DNA of 54,272 nt from Bacteroidales bacterium (GCA_030524805.1 JAUNFY010000012.1:1-54272); one strand, 5' to 3'. Shown: positions 40,818 to 50,006, counted from the first letter of the stretch. Program-made: numbers and translations. Notes: generated from the sequence alone by a model not told the origin.

Positions 40818-41891
40818 ATGATAAAAGTAGCCATAGTGGGAATCCAGGGGGTTCCCGCGACATACGGCGGATTTGAAAGCCTTGTAGACAATCTTCTGGG
40901 AGATAACTGCCCTGAAGATGTGAAATATACAGTATTCTGTTCGGGAAAGGACATGCCGGAGAGGCTTCCCGAATACAAGGGTGCTACGCTGAAGTACATA
41001 CCGTTGAAAGCCAACGGTATCCAGTCGGTGCCCTACGATGTCGTATCCATGTGCCGATGCCTGAAGGGATACGACGTGATACTCGTGCTCGGAGTGAGCG
41101 GAGGCATATTCCTGCCCCTTTTCCATCTGCTGAACTCGAAGAAGCTCATCATCAACATCGACGGTCAGGAATACAAGCGCGAGAAATGGGGCCGCTTCGC
41201 AAAGTGGATCCTGAGGATATCGGAGGCGCTGGCGGTGAAATATGCCGATGTGGTGGTAGCCGACAACAAGGGAATACAGGACTACGTGACGGAAGTGTAT
41301 CACAAGCCGTCGACCCTCATCTGCTACGGCGGCGACCACACCATCAGGGAGCAGAAGCCGGAATTTGTAGACGCCACCTTGAAGAAATACGGGCTCGAGA
41401 AGGGTAAATATGCCATCACGGTGTGCCGCATAGAGCCGGAAAACAATTCGGCGATAGTGCTCGACGCATTCTCGAAGACTTCCAACACGCTGATCTATGT
41501 CGGCAACTGGAACCACAGCGAATATGCCATGTCGCTGAGAAAGAAATATTCTAAATACAAGAACATCAAGATGGTGGATGCCATCTACGACCTCGACGTG
41601 CTCCACGCCCTGCGCAGCAATGCGCGCATGTATGTGCACGGCCACAGCGCAGGGGGCACTAACCCGTCGCTCGTGGAGGCAATGTTTTTCGGCATCCCGA
41701 TTGTTTCCTACGACGTGGTCTACAACCGGGAGACCACTGAGGGGAAGGCCTACTATTTCAAGAATGCCGACGAACTGCGCGAGATAGCCAAACGCACCGA
41801 CCTTGATGGAAGCGGCATGAAGGAAATAGCGGAGCGCCGCTACAGATGGGAAATCATATCAGCCCAATATTCAGAACTATATCGCAATTAG
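40818..41891 (+). CDS. GT4-type glycosyltransferase with DUF1972 N-terminus
   Basis: This 357-residue enzyme opens with the DUF1972 signature (V-A-I-V-G-I-Q-G-V-P-A-T-Y-G-G-F-E-S-L-V), seen in rhamnosyltransferases of the WchF/Cps2T type. The C-terminal Rossmann half has a GT-B fold motif, with R-M-Y-V-H-G-H-S-A-G-G-T-N-P-S-L-V-E-A-M-F and the acidic nucleotide-sugar site. In this locus dTDP-rhamnose is made by the rfb genes, so rhamnose transfer is likely. Three bases after the 41889-41891 stop comes rfbA at 41898, so the two are co-translated. It acts at the cytoplasmic face of the inner membrane. Confidence 0.8.
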   Translation: MIKVAIVGIQGVPATYGGFESLVDNLLGDNCPEDVKYTVFCSGKDMPERLPEYKGATLKYIPLKANGIQSVPYDVVSMCRCLKGYDVILVLGVSGGIFLPLFHLLNSKKLIINIDGQEYKREKWGRFAKWILRISEALAVKYADVVVADNKGIQDYVTEVYHKPSTLICYGGDHTIREQKPEFVDATLKKYGLEKGKYAITVCRIEPENNSAIVLDAFSKTSNTLIYVGNWNHSEYAMSLRKKYSKYKNIKMVDAIYDLDVLHALRSNARMYVHGHSAGGTNPSLVEAMFFGIPIVSYDVVYNRETTEGKAYYFKNADELREIAKRTDLDGSGMKEIAERRYRWEIISAQYSELYRN

Positions 41892-41897
41892 AAGATC

Positions 41898-42803
41898 ATG
41901 AAAGGAATAGTGCTTGCCGGCGGATCCGGCACCAGATTGTATCCAATCACCAAGGGCGTGAGCAAGCAGTTGCTCCCGATATTCGACAAACCGATGGTGT
42001 ATTATCCCATCTCGACGCTGATGCTTGCCGGCATCCGGGATATCCTCATCATCTCCACGCCTCAGGATCTTCCGGGCTTCCGCAGGCTTCTCGGCGACGG
42101 GTCGGACTATGGAGTGAACTTCACCTACGCCGAACAGCCCTCGCCCGACGGCCTTGCACAGGCTTTCATCATAGGCAAGGACTTCATCGGCGACGATTCG
42201 GCATGTCTGGTGCTCGGTGACAACATATTCCACGGAGCCAATTTCTCGGGAGTGCTCAAGAATGCAGTAGCCACTGCCGAGAATGAGGGAAAAGCCACCG
42301 TGTTCGGTTATTGGGTCAACGATCCGGAGCGCTACGGAGTGGCGGAATTCGACCATAACGGCAACTGCCTATCGATAGAGGAGAAGCCGGAGAATCCCAA
42401 GTCGAACTACGCTGTGGTGGGTCTTTATTTCTATCCCAACAAGGTGGTGGACGTGGCGTCGTATATCAGGCCGTCGGCACGCGGCGAGCTTGAGATCACC
42501 ACCGTGAACCAGGAATTCCTGAAAGACGGCGAGCTGAAGGTGCAGACGCTTCCGCGCGGCTTCGCATGGCTCGACACGGGCACCCATGACTCGCTGGCCG
42601 AGGCTTCCATCTATGTGGAGGTGCTCGAAAAGCGCCAGGGCCTCAAGATAGCCTGCCTCGAGGGCATCGCATACCGCCAGGGCTGGATATCGAAAGAGAA
42701 GATGGCCGAGCTGGCGAAGCCGATGCTCAAGAACCAGTATGGCCAGTATCTCATGAAAGTGATAGAGGAGGTGGAGCGCACGGGGGAAAGCAATATTGAC
42801 TGA
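41898..42803 (+). CDS. rfbA: Glucose-1-phosphate thymidylyltransferase
   Basis: RfbA makes dTDP-glucose from dTTP and glucose-1-phosphate, the first step to dTDP-L-rhamnose. The 301-residue protein has the classic N-terminus [11 protein letters not shown], followed by [16 protein letters not shown]. Later markers are [19 protein letters not shown] and G-T-H-D-S-L. The length is typical. It is followed within 7 bp by rfbC; rfbD and rfbB are 3.7 and 6 kb further on, interrupted by glycosyltransferases. Confidence 0.96.
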   Translation: MKGIVLAGGSGTRLYPITKGVSKQLLPIFDKPMVYYPISTLMLAGIRDILIISTPQDLPGFRRLLGDGSDYGVNFTYAEQPSPDGLAQAFIIGKDFIGDDSACLVLGDNIFHGANFSGVLKNAVATAENEGKATVFGYWVNDPERYGVAEFDHNGNCLSIEEKPENPKSNYAVVGLYFYPNKVVDVASYIRPSARGELEITTVNQEFLKDGELKVQTLPRGFAWLDTGTHDSLAEASIYVEVLEKRQGLKIACLEGIAYRQGWISKEKMAELAKPMLKNQYGQYLMKVIEEVERTGESNID

Positions 42804-42810
42804 CTTAGAC

Positions 42811-43365
42811 ATGAATATCATAAAGACACATATCGAAGGACCGCTGATTCTCGAGCCCAGGGTGTTTGAAGACGCGCGCGGCTATTTCTTCGAGTCGTAT
42901 TCCAAAAAGGTGTTCGACGCGGAAGTGGCGAAGGTTGACTTCGTGCAGGACAATGAATCGTGCTCTACCTACGGAGTGATACGCGGACTTCATTTCCAGC
43001 GGCCTCCATATTGCCAGGCCAAGCTTGTGAGGTGTGTGAAAGGCAAGGTGCTCGACGTTGCGGTTGATATCCGCAAGGGGTCGCCTACCTACGGGCAGCA
43101 CGTGGCCGTGGAGCTTTCCGAAGACAATCACCGCCAGTTTTTTATCCCGCATGGCTTCGCCCACGGCTTTTCGGTGCTGAGCGATGTTGCGGTGTTCCAG
43201 TACAAGTGCGACAACTATTATCACCCCGAGGCCGACGGAGGCATCTCGATACTCGACGGGACGCTCGGCATCGACTGGAAGATAGACCCCTCGCAAGCGA
43301 TACTCTCGGAGAAAGACAAGAGCCATCCGATGCTCAGCGATTTCGAAACGCCGTTTGAACTCTGA
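42811..43365 (+). CDS. rfbC: dTDP-4-dehydrorhamnose 3,5-epimerase
   Basis: RfbC epimerises dTDP-4-keto-6-deoxyglucose at C3 and C5. From ATG 42811 the protein has 184 residues; a TTG at 42796 would add a non-conserved extension that overlaps rfbA. The cupin fold is marked by F-E-D-A-R-G-Y-F-F-E-S-Y near residue 21, Q-D-N-E-S, R-G-L-H-F-Q with the catalytic His, and F-F-I-P-H-G-F-A-H-G-F-S. The tail ends L-S-E-K-D-K-S-H-P, which also fits the family. It lies between rfbA and a GT4 gene, all in one direction. Confidence 0.95.
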   Translation: MNIIKTHIEGPLILEPRVFEDARGYFFESYSKKVFDAEVAKVDFVQDNESCSTYGVIRGLHFQRPPYCQAKLVRCVKGKVLDVAVDIRKGSPTYGQHVAVELSEDNHRQFFIPHGFAHGFSVLSDVAVFQYKCDNYYHPEADGGISILDGTLGIDWKIDPSQAILSEKDKSHPMLSDFETPFEL

Positions 43366-43407
43366 TTCTTCCGAACCGCAACCTGAACCCGACTACGGCA
43401 TAACCGC

Positions 43408-44574
43408 ATGAAACTGACTACGAAAGATAAGATAAAGGTGCTATTCGTGGCGCACTACACAGATCTGTATGGAGCCAACAACTCGTTGCTTCAGATGATG
43501 CTGGAGTTGCGCGACCGGGGAGTCGCGCCCACAGTCATGCTGCCGCTGTCGCCGGAGGCGAAGGGTAGAAACCTGATAGATGAGCTCAAGATCCACGATA
43601 TCCCCTACATAAAGGCTCCGATACACCTTGTGAAATGGCCCTCGCGCCTTAAGGTCCTTCCCAACTATCTGCTGGCTATATCGGAATTGCCATCAGCCTT
43701 CAAGGCATTGGAGGGGAAGCGGTTTGATCTGGTGCATTCGAACTCGAGCACCGTGACCACGGGCGCATATCTGGCCAGACGTCTCAAAGTGCCTCATGTG
43801 TGGCATCTGCGGGAGTTTGGCGACCTTGATTACAACCTGCGCACACCTTTCGGGAAATGGTTTCAGAAAGTGCTATACAGGGGCGCCAACACGTTTGTGG
43901 CGATCTCCGACAAGATCAGGAATCATTACAAGCCATACGTAGGGAAGCAGGAAATCAGAAGAATCTACAACGGAGTGAAGCCGATGCTGCCGCGGGTGAT
44001 GGATCCCGGCAAGCCCTCGGTGGATTTCTGCATTGTCGGACTGCTTCAGCCCACCAAATGCCAGCTCGACGTGCTCAAAGCCGCCGATATCCTGGCCAAT
44101 GAAAGGGGCGTGCGGAATTTCCGGCTCACAATAGTTGGGGATGGCGATCCGGGATATACCGGGGAACTGAAGAACTACATACGGGAGAAGGGATTGGAAG
44201 ACGTGGTGGAGATGACCGGGCGCATCGACAACGTGCCTGAGTTGCTGACCCGCATGGATGTGGGGGTAGTGGCTTCATCTCACGAAGCCTTCGGCCGCGT
44301 CACCGTGGAATATATGCTCACGGGCATGGCGGCGTTGGTGTCGGACGGGGGTGCTAATACGGAGATAGTGGACGACGGGAAGACAGGTCTTGTTTATCGC
44401 AGCGGCGACGTGAGGAACCTCGCCGACCGGATGGAAAGTCTTGTAAAGGATGGCGATCTGCTCCGGTGCCTCGCTGAAGCGGGCAAGGAGCATGCGGAAA
44501 ACAATTTTACATCGAAGGCCAACAGCCGGGCCATCGGCGCCCTTTATGCCGAATTGCTGGGAAAGGAGATATGA
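43408..44574 (+). CDS. GT4-type glycosyltransferase
   Basis: This 388-residue GT-B enzyme has an N-terminal Rossmann half (V-L-F-V-A-H-Y-T-D-L-Y-G-A-N-N-S) and a C-terminal half with L-T-I-V-G-D-G-D-P near residue 235. The E-x7-E signature is intact in S-S-H-E-A-F-G-R-V-T-V-E-Y-M. Such enzymes add one sugar to the lipid-linked repeat unit; the donor cannot be read from sequence. ATG 43408 is preceded by a 42-bp gap with weak GAACC/GACTACG repeats. The stop overlaps the next start by four bases (ATGA), indicating coupling. Confidence 0.85.
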   Translation: MKLTTKDKIKVLFVAHYTDLYGANNSLLQMMLELRDRGVAPTVMLPLSPEAKGRNLIDELKIHDIPYIKAPIHLVKWPSRLKVLPNYLLAISELPSAFKALEGKRFDLVHSNSSTVTTGAYLARRLKVPHVWHLREFGDLDYNLRTPFGKWFQKVLYRGANTFVAISDKIRNHYKPYVGKQEIRRIYNGVKPMLPRVMDPGKPSVDFCIVGLLQPTKCQLDVLKAADILANERGVRNFRLTIVGDGDPGYTGELKNYIREKGLEDVVEMTGRIDNVPELLTRMDVGVVASSHEAFGRVTVEYMLTGMAALVSDGGANTEIVDDGKTGLVYRSGDVRNLADRMESLVKDGDLLRCLAEAGKEHAENNFTSKANSRAIGALYAELLGKEI

Positions 44575-44602
44575 AGGAGGGAGAAAAGAATATGGATATG
44601 AA
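44568..44602 (+). repeat. Duplicated start context of the GT2 gene
   Basis: GATATGAA occurs at 44568-44575 and again at 44595-44602, 27 bp apart and thus in frame. Each contains an ATG (44571 and 44598), giving the gene two equivalent starts. Confidence 0.6.
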
Positions 44603-45335
44603 AAAGATAACGGTAGTGACAGTGTGCTACAATGCCGGCGATCTGATGGAAGCCACCGTCAGGTCGGTGTTGGGCCAGACCTATCCGTGTCTTGAATACA
44701 TAATCATCGACGGCGGATCGACCGACGGCACTCCCGACATCATAAGGAAATATTCCGACCGCATATCCTATTGGGTGAGCGAACCCGACAAAGGAATATA
44801 CGATGCGATGAACAAGGGAATCAAGGCCGCCACGGGCGACTACATCCTGTTTATGAACGCGGGCGACGCATTCGCGTCGGCCGATGTGGTGGAGAATATC
44901 GCGCCGGCGCTCGCCGGGTCGACGGTGGTGTCGGGCAAATGGCACAGATGCTATCGCTCGGGAGTGAAGAAAACGTCGTCACCGAAAGCCCCGGAAGTGA
45001 TGCGGCGCGAGATGCCGATATGCCATCAGGCCACATTCGTGAGAGCCGATTACCACAAGGCAAATCTTTTCGACACATCGTTCAGATTCAGTGCCGACTA
45101 TGATTTCTTCTACAGGGCGTGGCGGCGACATGAGGCATTCCGCTATGTCGACACGGTGGTGGCCGATTTCCGAGAAGAGGAGGGTGCTTCGGCTGAAAAC
45201 ATAACGGCCTCCGTGATGGAACGGGAAAAGGCATGGAAGGGAGAAGGCAAACAGCCGCTCAGGAAGCTTGACCTCAGATGTCAGGTGTTGCGGATCAAAT
45301 TAGTAAAAATCTTAAAGAAAGCAATTCAAAAATAG
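44571..45335 (+). CDS. GT2-type glycosyltransferase
   Basis: The protein has 254 residues from ATG 44571; starts at 44592 or 44598 (245 residues, M-K-K-I-T-V-V-T) are also possible and would fit the family N-terminus better. The GT-A fold shows T-V-V-T-V-C-Y-N-A-G near the start, the D-G-G-S-T-D-G-T loop, the S-E-P-D-K-G-I-Y-D-A-M-N-K-G motif and M-N-A-G-D-A, where the DxD-equivalent Asp binds the metal-nucleotide sugar. Related enzymes of the WcaE type transfer Fuc or other sugars. Overlaps the preceding GT by four bases and is followed 2 bp later by another GT. Confidence 0.85.
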   Translation: MKEGEKNMDMKKITVVTVCYNAGDLMEATVRSVLGQTYPCLEYIIIDGGSTDGTPDIIRKYSDRISYWVSEPDKGIYDAMNKGIKAATGDYILFMNAGDAFASADVVENIAPALAGSTVVSGKWHRCYRSGVKKTSSPKAPEVMRREMPICHQATFVRADYHKANLFDTSFRFSADYDFFYRAWRRHEAFRYVDTVVADFREEEGASAENITASVMEREKAWKGEGKQPLRKLDLRCQVLRIKLVKILKKAIQK

Positions 45336-45337
45336 AT

Positions 45338-46459
45338 ATGCCTATGAGACTGCTGGTAGACTGCCATTGCTTCGACGAAGGAGAGAACCAAGGACTAAAT
45401 ACCTACATCAGGGAGATGTACAAGTCGTTGATTCCTATAGCAGAAGGTATAAAATTCATATTTGCCGCGCAGAATATCTCGCATCTGAAGACGATATTCG
45501 GGATGCAGAAGAATGTGGACTACGTGCGTCTGAAGAGCAGGGGCAAATACTATCGGCTGGGCGTTGAGTTTCCGGAAATAGTGAAGAAACACAAGATTGA
45601 TGTCATCCATAGCCAGTATATCACGCCTCTGATAAAGAACTGCAAGACAGTGGTGACAATCCACGACATCCTCTTTGAAGACTATCCGCAGTTCTTCCCC
45701 TACAGATACCGGCTTCCAAGGCATATCCTCTTCAAGGCCTCGGCGCGCAGGGCCGACCTGCTGCTTACCGTTTCGGACTATTCGCGCCGGCGCATATCGA
45801 AGGTATACAGGATTCCGGAAGAGGAAATAGTGGTGACCCACAATGGAGTGAGCGCCGACTTCAGGAATCTCGACCACTCCGAGTGTGTCAACTTCATCAA
45901 GAGCAAATACGGCATAGGCGACTACATCCTCTACGTGAGCCGCTTTGAGCCGCGCAAGCGTCAGGTGTCGCTGCTCAACGCCTACAAGAACCTGCGTCTC
46001 GACAAGCAGGGCATCGACCTGGTGTTTATCGGCATCGAGACGATAGAGGATCCGCAATTCAACCTTTCGTATGAGAGTTGCGACGAGGAGATGAAGCAGC
46101 ACATACACATCTACGACAATATCCCCTACAATATTCTGCTGAAGTGGTATGGAGGGGCACGCCTGTTTGTGTATCCATCTGAAGCGGAAGGCTTCGGCAT
46201 CCCGCCGCTGGAGGCAGCGGCGAGCGGTGTGCCCGTGATATGCAACGACAAGACCGCGATGGCCGATTTCACTTTCTTTGGCAAGAATCTCATCTCGACC
46301 GACAATGTGGACCTGCTTGAAACGAGAATGCAGGCCCTCCTTGCGGAAGGTAAAAACACGGAGGAGGAGCGGAGGATACAAGAAGACGTCTACCGCAGGT
46401 ATTCCTGGGATGTGATAGCGAAAGATTTCAAGCGGCATCTCGAAGAAAAGTTCATGTGA
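45338..46459 (+). CDS. GT4-type glycosyltransferase
   Basis: From ATG 45338 (2 bp after the previous stop) the protein has 373 residues; an upstream in-frame ATG at 45278 would overlap the GT2 gene by 58 bp. The N-terminal half begins M-R-L-L-V-D-C-H-C-F-D-E-G, which resembles the mannosyl/GlcNAc-transferase-like subgroup that starts with a short D-x-H pattern. The C-terminal half has L-Y-V-S-R-F-E-P-R-K-R and the E-x7-E motif in P-S-E-A-E-G-F-G-I-P-P-L-E-A. The donor and acceptor sugars are unknown. The end lies 31 bp before rfbD. Confidence 0.83.
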   Translation: MPMRLLVDCHCFDEGENQGLNTYIREMYKSLIPIAEGIKFIFAAQNISHLKTIFGMQKNVDYVRLKSRGKYYRLGVEFPEIVKKHKIDVIHSQYITPLIKNCKTVVTIHDILFEDYPQFFPYRYRLPRHILFKASARRADLLLTVSDYSRRRISKVYRIPEEEIVVTHNGVSADFRNLDHSECVNFIKSKYGIGDYILYVSRFEPRKRQVSLLNAYKNLRLDKQGIDLVFIGIETIEDPQFNLSYESCDEEMKQHIHIYDNIPYNILLKWYGGARLFVYPSEAEGFGIPPLEAAASGVPVICNDKTAMADFTFFGKNLISTDNVDLLETRMQALLAEGKNTEEERRIQEDVYRRYSWDVIAKDFKRHLEEKFM

Positions 46460-46460
46460 A

Positions 46461-46489
46461 AAGATAAATAACAGTTTCGCAAGATAAAT
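46461..46489 (+). repeat. AAGATAAAT duplicate upstream of rfbD
   Basis: AAGATAAAT occurs at 46461-46469 and at 46481-46489, 20 bp apart, the second directly before the rfbD ATG at 46491. Only 31 bp separate the two genes. Confidence 0.5.
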
Positions 46490-46490
46490 C

Positions 46491-47360
46491 ATGAATATAC
46501 TGGTGACAGGCGCAAACGGCCAACTTGGCAACTGCATGCGCAACGCTTCGGCCGGAAGCGAAGACAATTATATTTTCACCGATGTGGCAGAGCTCGACAT
46601 CACCGATGCCGGGGCTGTGGCGCGGATGGTGAAAGACCGCGATGTGAAGGTGATAGTGAACTGCGCGGCCTACACCAACGTAGACAAGGCGGAATCCGAC
46701 GCCGAATTTGCCGAAGTGCTCAACGCAAAGGCCGTGAGGAATCTCGCCGACGCCGTGAAAGCCAACGACGGCACTCTCGTGCATGTCTCGACCGACTATG
46801 TGTTTGGCGGCTCCACGGGTAACACCCCAAGAGGGGAGGACGAGCCTGCCAGCCCTACGGGAGTGTATGGCCTGACCAAATTGCATGGCGAGCAGCAGAT
46901 CGCGGAGTCGGGAGTGAAGGCGCTGATAATCCGCACGGCGTGGCTCTACAGCGAATATGGCCGTAACTTCGTGAAGACGATGCTGGGGCTGACGGCCTCG
47001 AAGCCCGCGCTTAAAGTGGTGTTCGACCAGGTGGGAACCCCTACCTACGCGCAAGACCTCGCCGACGCTATCTTCGGCATTATCGAAGGCCGCAAGCTCG
47101 ACGGCAACGAAGGAATCTACCATTACTCCAACGAGGGGGTATGCTCATGGTTCGACTTCACGAAGATGATAGCGAAGATGGCCGGCAACGACGGATGCGA
47201 CATCCAGCCCTGCCACAGCGACGAGTTCCCCTCGCCGGTGGTGCGTCCCTCCTATTCGGTGCTCGACAAGACAAAGATCAAGGCTACGTTCGGACTTAGG
47301 ATTCCGTACTGGACCGAATCTCTCGAGAAATGCCTGATGAATCTGGAAGCTGAAAACTGA
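46491..47360 (+). CDS. rfbD: dTDP-4-dehydrorhamnose reductase
   Basis: RfbD reduces dTDP-4-keto-L-rhamnose to dTDP-L-rhamnose. The 289-residue protein starts with the Rossmann motif I-L-V-T-G-A-N-G-Q-L-G-N. Family markers follow: C-A-A-Y-T-N-V-D-K-A-E near residue 65, H-V-S-T-D-Y-V-F-G-G near 105, and the catalytic Y-G-L-T-K-L-H-G-E near 128. R-T-A-W-L-Y-S-E-Y-G is also typical. The length is normal. It is separated from rfbC by three glycosyltransferases and from rfbB by the HexNAc dehydrogenase. Confidence 0.96.
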   Translation: MNILVTGANGQLGNCMRNASAGSEDNYIFTDVAELDITDAGAVARMVKDRDVKVIVNCAAYTNVDKAESDAEFAEVLNAKAVRNLADAVKANDGTLVHVSTDYVFGGSTGNTPRGEDEPASPTGVYGLTKLHGEQQIAESGVKALIIRTAWLYSEYGRNFVKTMLGLTASKPALKVVFDQVGTPTYAQDLADAIFGIIEGRKLDGNEGIYHYSNEGVCSWFDFTKMIAKMAGNDGCDIQPCHSDEFPSPVVRPSYSVLDKTKIKATFGLRIPYWTESLEKCLMNLEAEN

Positions 47361-47388
47361 CACCGGAAAGTAGAAAGTTGATGTAAAA

Positions 47389-47420
47389 TTTGGCGATACG
47401 AAATAAAAGTTTTAAATTTG
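47389..47420 (+). promoter_or_regulatory. Internal promoter before the UDP-sugar dehydrogenase
   Basis: TTTG at 47389-47392, a 20-bp spacer and TAAATTTG at 47413-47420 match the -33/-7 consensus. The start codon follows at 47443. The last two genes of the locus can therefore be transcribed separately. Confidence 0.8.
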
Positions 47421-47442
47421 GATTGTTAACCTTTACACAACG

Positions 47443-48768
47443 ATGACGCATAAAAAGGCTCCGGTGAGGAGCATACCAGATTTAGACAACCTGAAGATCT
47501 GCATTATCGGACTGGGTTACGTCGGTTTCCCGCTTGCCCGTCTGTTTGCAACGAAATATCCGACCGTAGGATTTGACATAAATCCTCAACGTGTGGGCGA
47601 GTTGAACGAGGGCCACGATTCGCGGCTTGAGATTCCGGATGGGCTTGTGGCGGAGGCATTGACCAGAAACAATCTTCTGCTCACGAGCGACATAGCCGAC
47701 ATGGTGGATTGCAACTTCTACGTGGTCGCCGTGCCTACGCCGGTGAGGGAAAAGAATGTTCCCGATCTGAAGCCTCTGCTCGGGGCGTCGGAACTTGTGG
47801 GCAAGGTGCTTTCGGAAAGGAATGTCGTGGTGTATGAATCGACGGTATATCCGGGAGTGACCGAAGAGATGTGTGTCCCGGTGCTGGAGCGCGTCAGCGG
47901 GTTGAGGTTTAACGAAGGGTTCTACTGCGGCTATTCGCCGGAGCGGGTGAATCCGGGCGACAGGCTCCACACGGTGGAGACCATAAGGAAAGTGACCTCG
48001 GGCTCCACGCCGGAGGTGGCCGACCTGATAGATAAGGTATATGGCAGCGTGCTTATCAACGGCACTTTCAAGGCGTCGTCGATCAAGGTGGCGGAGGCTT
48101 CGAAGATAATCGAGAATTGCCAGCGCGATGTCAACATCGCTTTCTTCAACGAGATAGCGAAAATACTCCATGCCATAGGCCTCGACACGGAGGAAGTGAC
48201 CGAGGCGGCGGCGTCGAAATGGAATTTCATAAGGATGAAACCGGGCCTCGTAGGAGGCCATTGCATATCGGTGGATCCCTACTATCTGATTCAGAAAGCG
48301 AGGGAACATGACATCAATCCTGAGCTTCTGGTGTCGGCGAGGGCTACCAACGAGAATATGGGGGAATACGTGGCGCGTCAGGTCATCGACCTGATGAACC
48401 GCAGGGGGATTATGGTGAAGGATGCCGATGTGCTTATCCTGGGCTTCACATTCAAGGAGAACTGTCCGGATACGCGCAACACCAAAGTGGTGGAAATCCG
48501 CGATGTGCTGAAGGAATATACCTCCAATATCGACGTAGTCGATCCGTTGGCTGATGCAAGGGATGTGGCTGATGTCTATGGCATCGGGCTGAAGAAATGG
48601 ACAGCGGGCGCGGGCACTGACAAAAAGTATGACGCGGTCATCCTTGCCGTGGCTCACCGGGAGTTTACCGGCCTCGATGTGCGCGGATTGCTCAAAGACA
48701 GTGCGCGGGGAGTGGTCTACGACGTGAAGGGGGTGCTTCCGAGGGAGCAGGTTGATGGACGGCTTTGA
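47443..48768 (+). CDS. UDP-N-acetylhexosamine 6-dehydrogenase (WbpO/TviB type)
   Basis: This 441-residue enzyme oxidises C6 of a UDP-HexNAc twice, giving a UDP-HexNAc-uronic acid. The NAD Rossmann is I-C-I-I-G-L-G-Y-V-G-F-P-L-A near residue 20. The catalytic Cys lies in G-L-V-G-G-H-C-I-S-V-D-P-Y-Y-L, the pattern of the HexNAc group rather than UDP-glucose dehydrogenase (G-G-S-C-F-P-K-D). G-Y-S-P-E-R-V-N-P-G and the C-terminal G-F-T-F-K-E-N-C-P-D-T-R-N-T also match. GalNAc or GlcNAc cannot be chosen from sequence. It has a consensus promoter of its own. An N-terminal ~12-residue extension (H-K-K-A-P-V-R) precedes the conserved domain. Confidence 0.9.
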   Translation: MTHKKAPVRSIPDLDNLKICIIGLGYVGFPLARLFATKYPTVGFDINPQRVGELNEGHDSRLEIPDGLVAEALTRNNLLLTSDIADMVDCNFYVVAVPTPVREKNVPDLKPLLGASELVGKVLSERNVVVYESTVYPGVTEEMCVPVLERVSGLRFNEGFYCGYSPERVNPGDRLHTVETIRKVTSGSTPEVADLIDKVYGSVLINGTFKASSIKVAEASKIIENCQRDVNIAFFNEIAKILHAIGLDTEEVTEAAASKWNFIRMKPGLVGGHCISVDPYYLIQKAREHDINPELLVSARATNENMGEYVARQVIDLMNRRGIMVKDADVLILGFTFKENCPDTRNTKVVEIRDVLKEYTSNIDVVDPLADARDVADVYGIGLKKWTAGAGTDKKYDAVILAVAHREFTGLDVRGLLKDSARGVVYDVKGVLPREQVDGRL

Positions 48769-48819
48769 TTGGAAAATGAAAGATAATTAGTGTGTTACAA
48801 ATATAACTTGAAAAGAAAA

Positions 48820-49947
48820 ATGAATATCCTCATCACCGGAGGCGCCGGATTTATCGGATCGCATGTGGTGCGCCTTTTCGTAAACAAATATCCGGAATAT
48901 AACATCGTAAATCTCGACAAACTTACATACGCCGGCAACCTTGCCAACCTCAAGGATGTGGAAGACAAACCCAACTACACCTTCGTGAAGGCCGACATCG
49001 CCGATCTCGACAAGATGCGCGAGGTGGTGAGGGAGCACAAAATCGACGGCATCATCCATCTCGCAGCCGAGAGCCACGTGGACCGCTCCATCAAGGATCC
49101 CTTCACTTTCGCACGCACCAACGTGATGGGCACTCTGGCCCTGCTTCAGGCCGCCAAGGAATACTGGGATTCGCTGCCGGAGAAATACGAGGGGAAACGC
49201 TTCTACCACATCTCGACCGACGAGGTGTACGGAGCGCTCGAGCTCACGCATCCCGAGGGAGTGCCCGCACCTTTCACCACCAAGGCCTCGAGCGAGGACG
49301 ACATGGCATACGGTACCGAATTCTTCCTCGAGACCACCAAGTATAATCCCCACTCCCCCTATTCGGCCTCGAAGGCGTCGAGCGACCACTTCGTGCGCGC
49401 CTACCACGACACCTACGGCATGCCGACCATCGTGACCAACTGCTCGAACAACTACGGGCCCTATCAGTTCCCAGAGAAACTGATACCTCTCTTCATCAAC
49501 AATATCCGCCACGGCAAACCGCTGCCCGTATACGGCAAGGGAGAGAACGTGCGCGACTGGCTCTTCGTAGAGGACCACGCGCGGGCCATCGACCTCATCT
49601 TCCATGAAGGAAAGATAGCCGACACCTACAACATCGGCGGCTTCAACGAGTGGAAGAACATCGACCTCATCAAGGTCATCATCAAGACGGTAGACCGCCT
49701 GCTCGGCAATCCTGAAGGCTCTTCCGAGAAACTCATCACCTACGTCACCGACCGTCTCGGCCACGACATGCGCTACGCCATCGACAGCCGCAAACTCCAG
49801 GCTGAGCTGGGCTGGGAACCCTCGCTGCAGTTTGAGGAAGGCATCGAGAAGACCGTGCGCTGGTATCTCGACAATCAGGAGTGGATGGACAACATCACCT
49901 CCGGCGAATACGAGAAGTATTACGACGATATGTATAAGAACCGCTAA
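48820..49947 (+). CDS. rfbB: dTDP-glucose 4,6-dehydratase
   Basis: RfbB converts dTDP-glucose to dTDP-4-keto-6-deoxyglucose. From ATG 48820 the protein has 375 residues; GTG 48790 would add ten non-conserved residues. The N-terminus is I-L-I-T-G-G-A-G-F-I-G-S-H-V. Other markers are I-H-L-A-A-E-S-H-V-D-R-S-I near residue 85, the catalytic T-D-E-V-Y-G near 135, P-Y-S-A-S-K-A-S-S-D-H (the YxxxK) and N-C-S-N-N-Y-G-P-Y-Q-F-P-E-K-L. It is the last gene of the locus and is followed by a strong terminator. Confidence 0.97.
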   Translation: MNILITGGAGFIGSHVVRLFVNKYPEYNIVNLDKLTYAGNLANLKDVEDKPNYTFVKADIADLDKMREVVREHKIDGIIHLAAESHVDRSIKDPFTFARTNVMGTLALLQAAKEYWDSLPEKYEGKRFYHISTDEVYGALELTHPEGVPAPFTTKASSEDDMAYGTEFFLETTKYNPHSPYSASKASSDHFVRAYHDTYGMPTIVTNCSNNYGPYQFPEKLIPLFINNIRHGKPLPVYGKGENVRDWLFVEDHARAIDLIFHEGKIADTYNIGGFNEWKNIDLIKVIIKTVDRLLGNPEGSSEKLITYVTDRLGHDMRYAIDSRKLQAELGWEPSLQFEEGIEKTVRWYLDNQEWMDNITSGEYEKYYDDMYKNR

Positions 49948-49976
49948 TCGGGCGGAACCCATAAAGATAGCATGAG

Positions 49977-50006
49977 AAAAGGACGCTTAAAGGCGTCCTT
50001 TTTTTT
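49977..50006 (+). terminator. Rho-independent terminator of the polysaccharide locus
   Basis: A stem of GGACGC (49981-49986) and GCGTCC (49993-49998) has a 6-nt loop and is flanked by AAAA and a run of eight T. It lies 30 bp past the rfbB stop and is the clearest terminator in the window. Confidence 0.9.
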
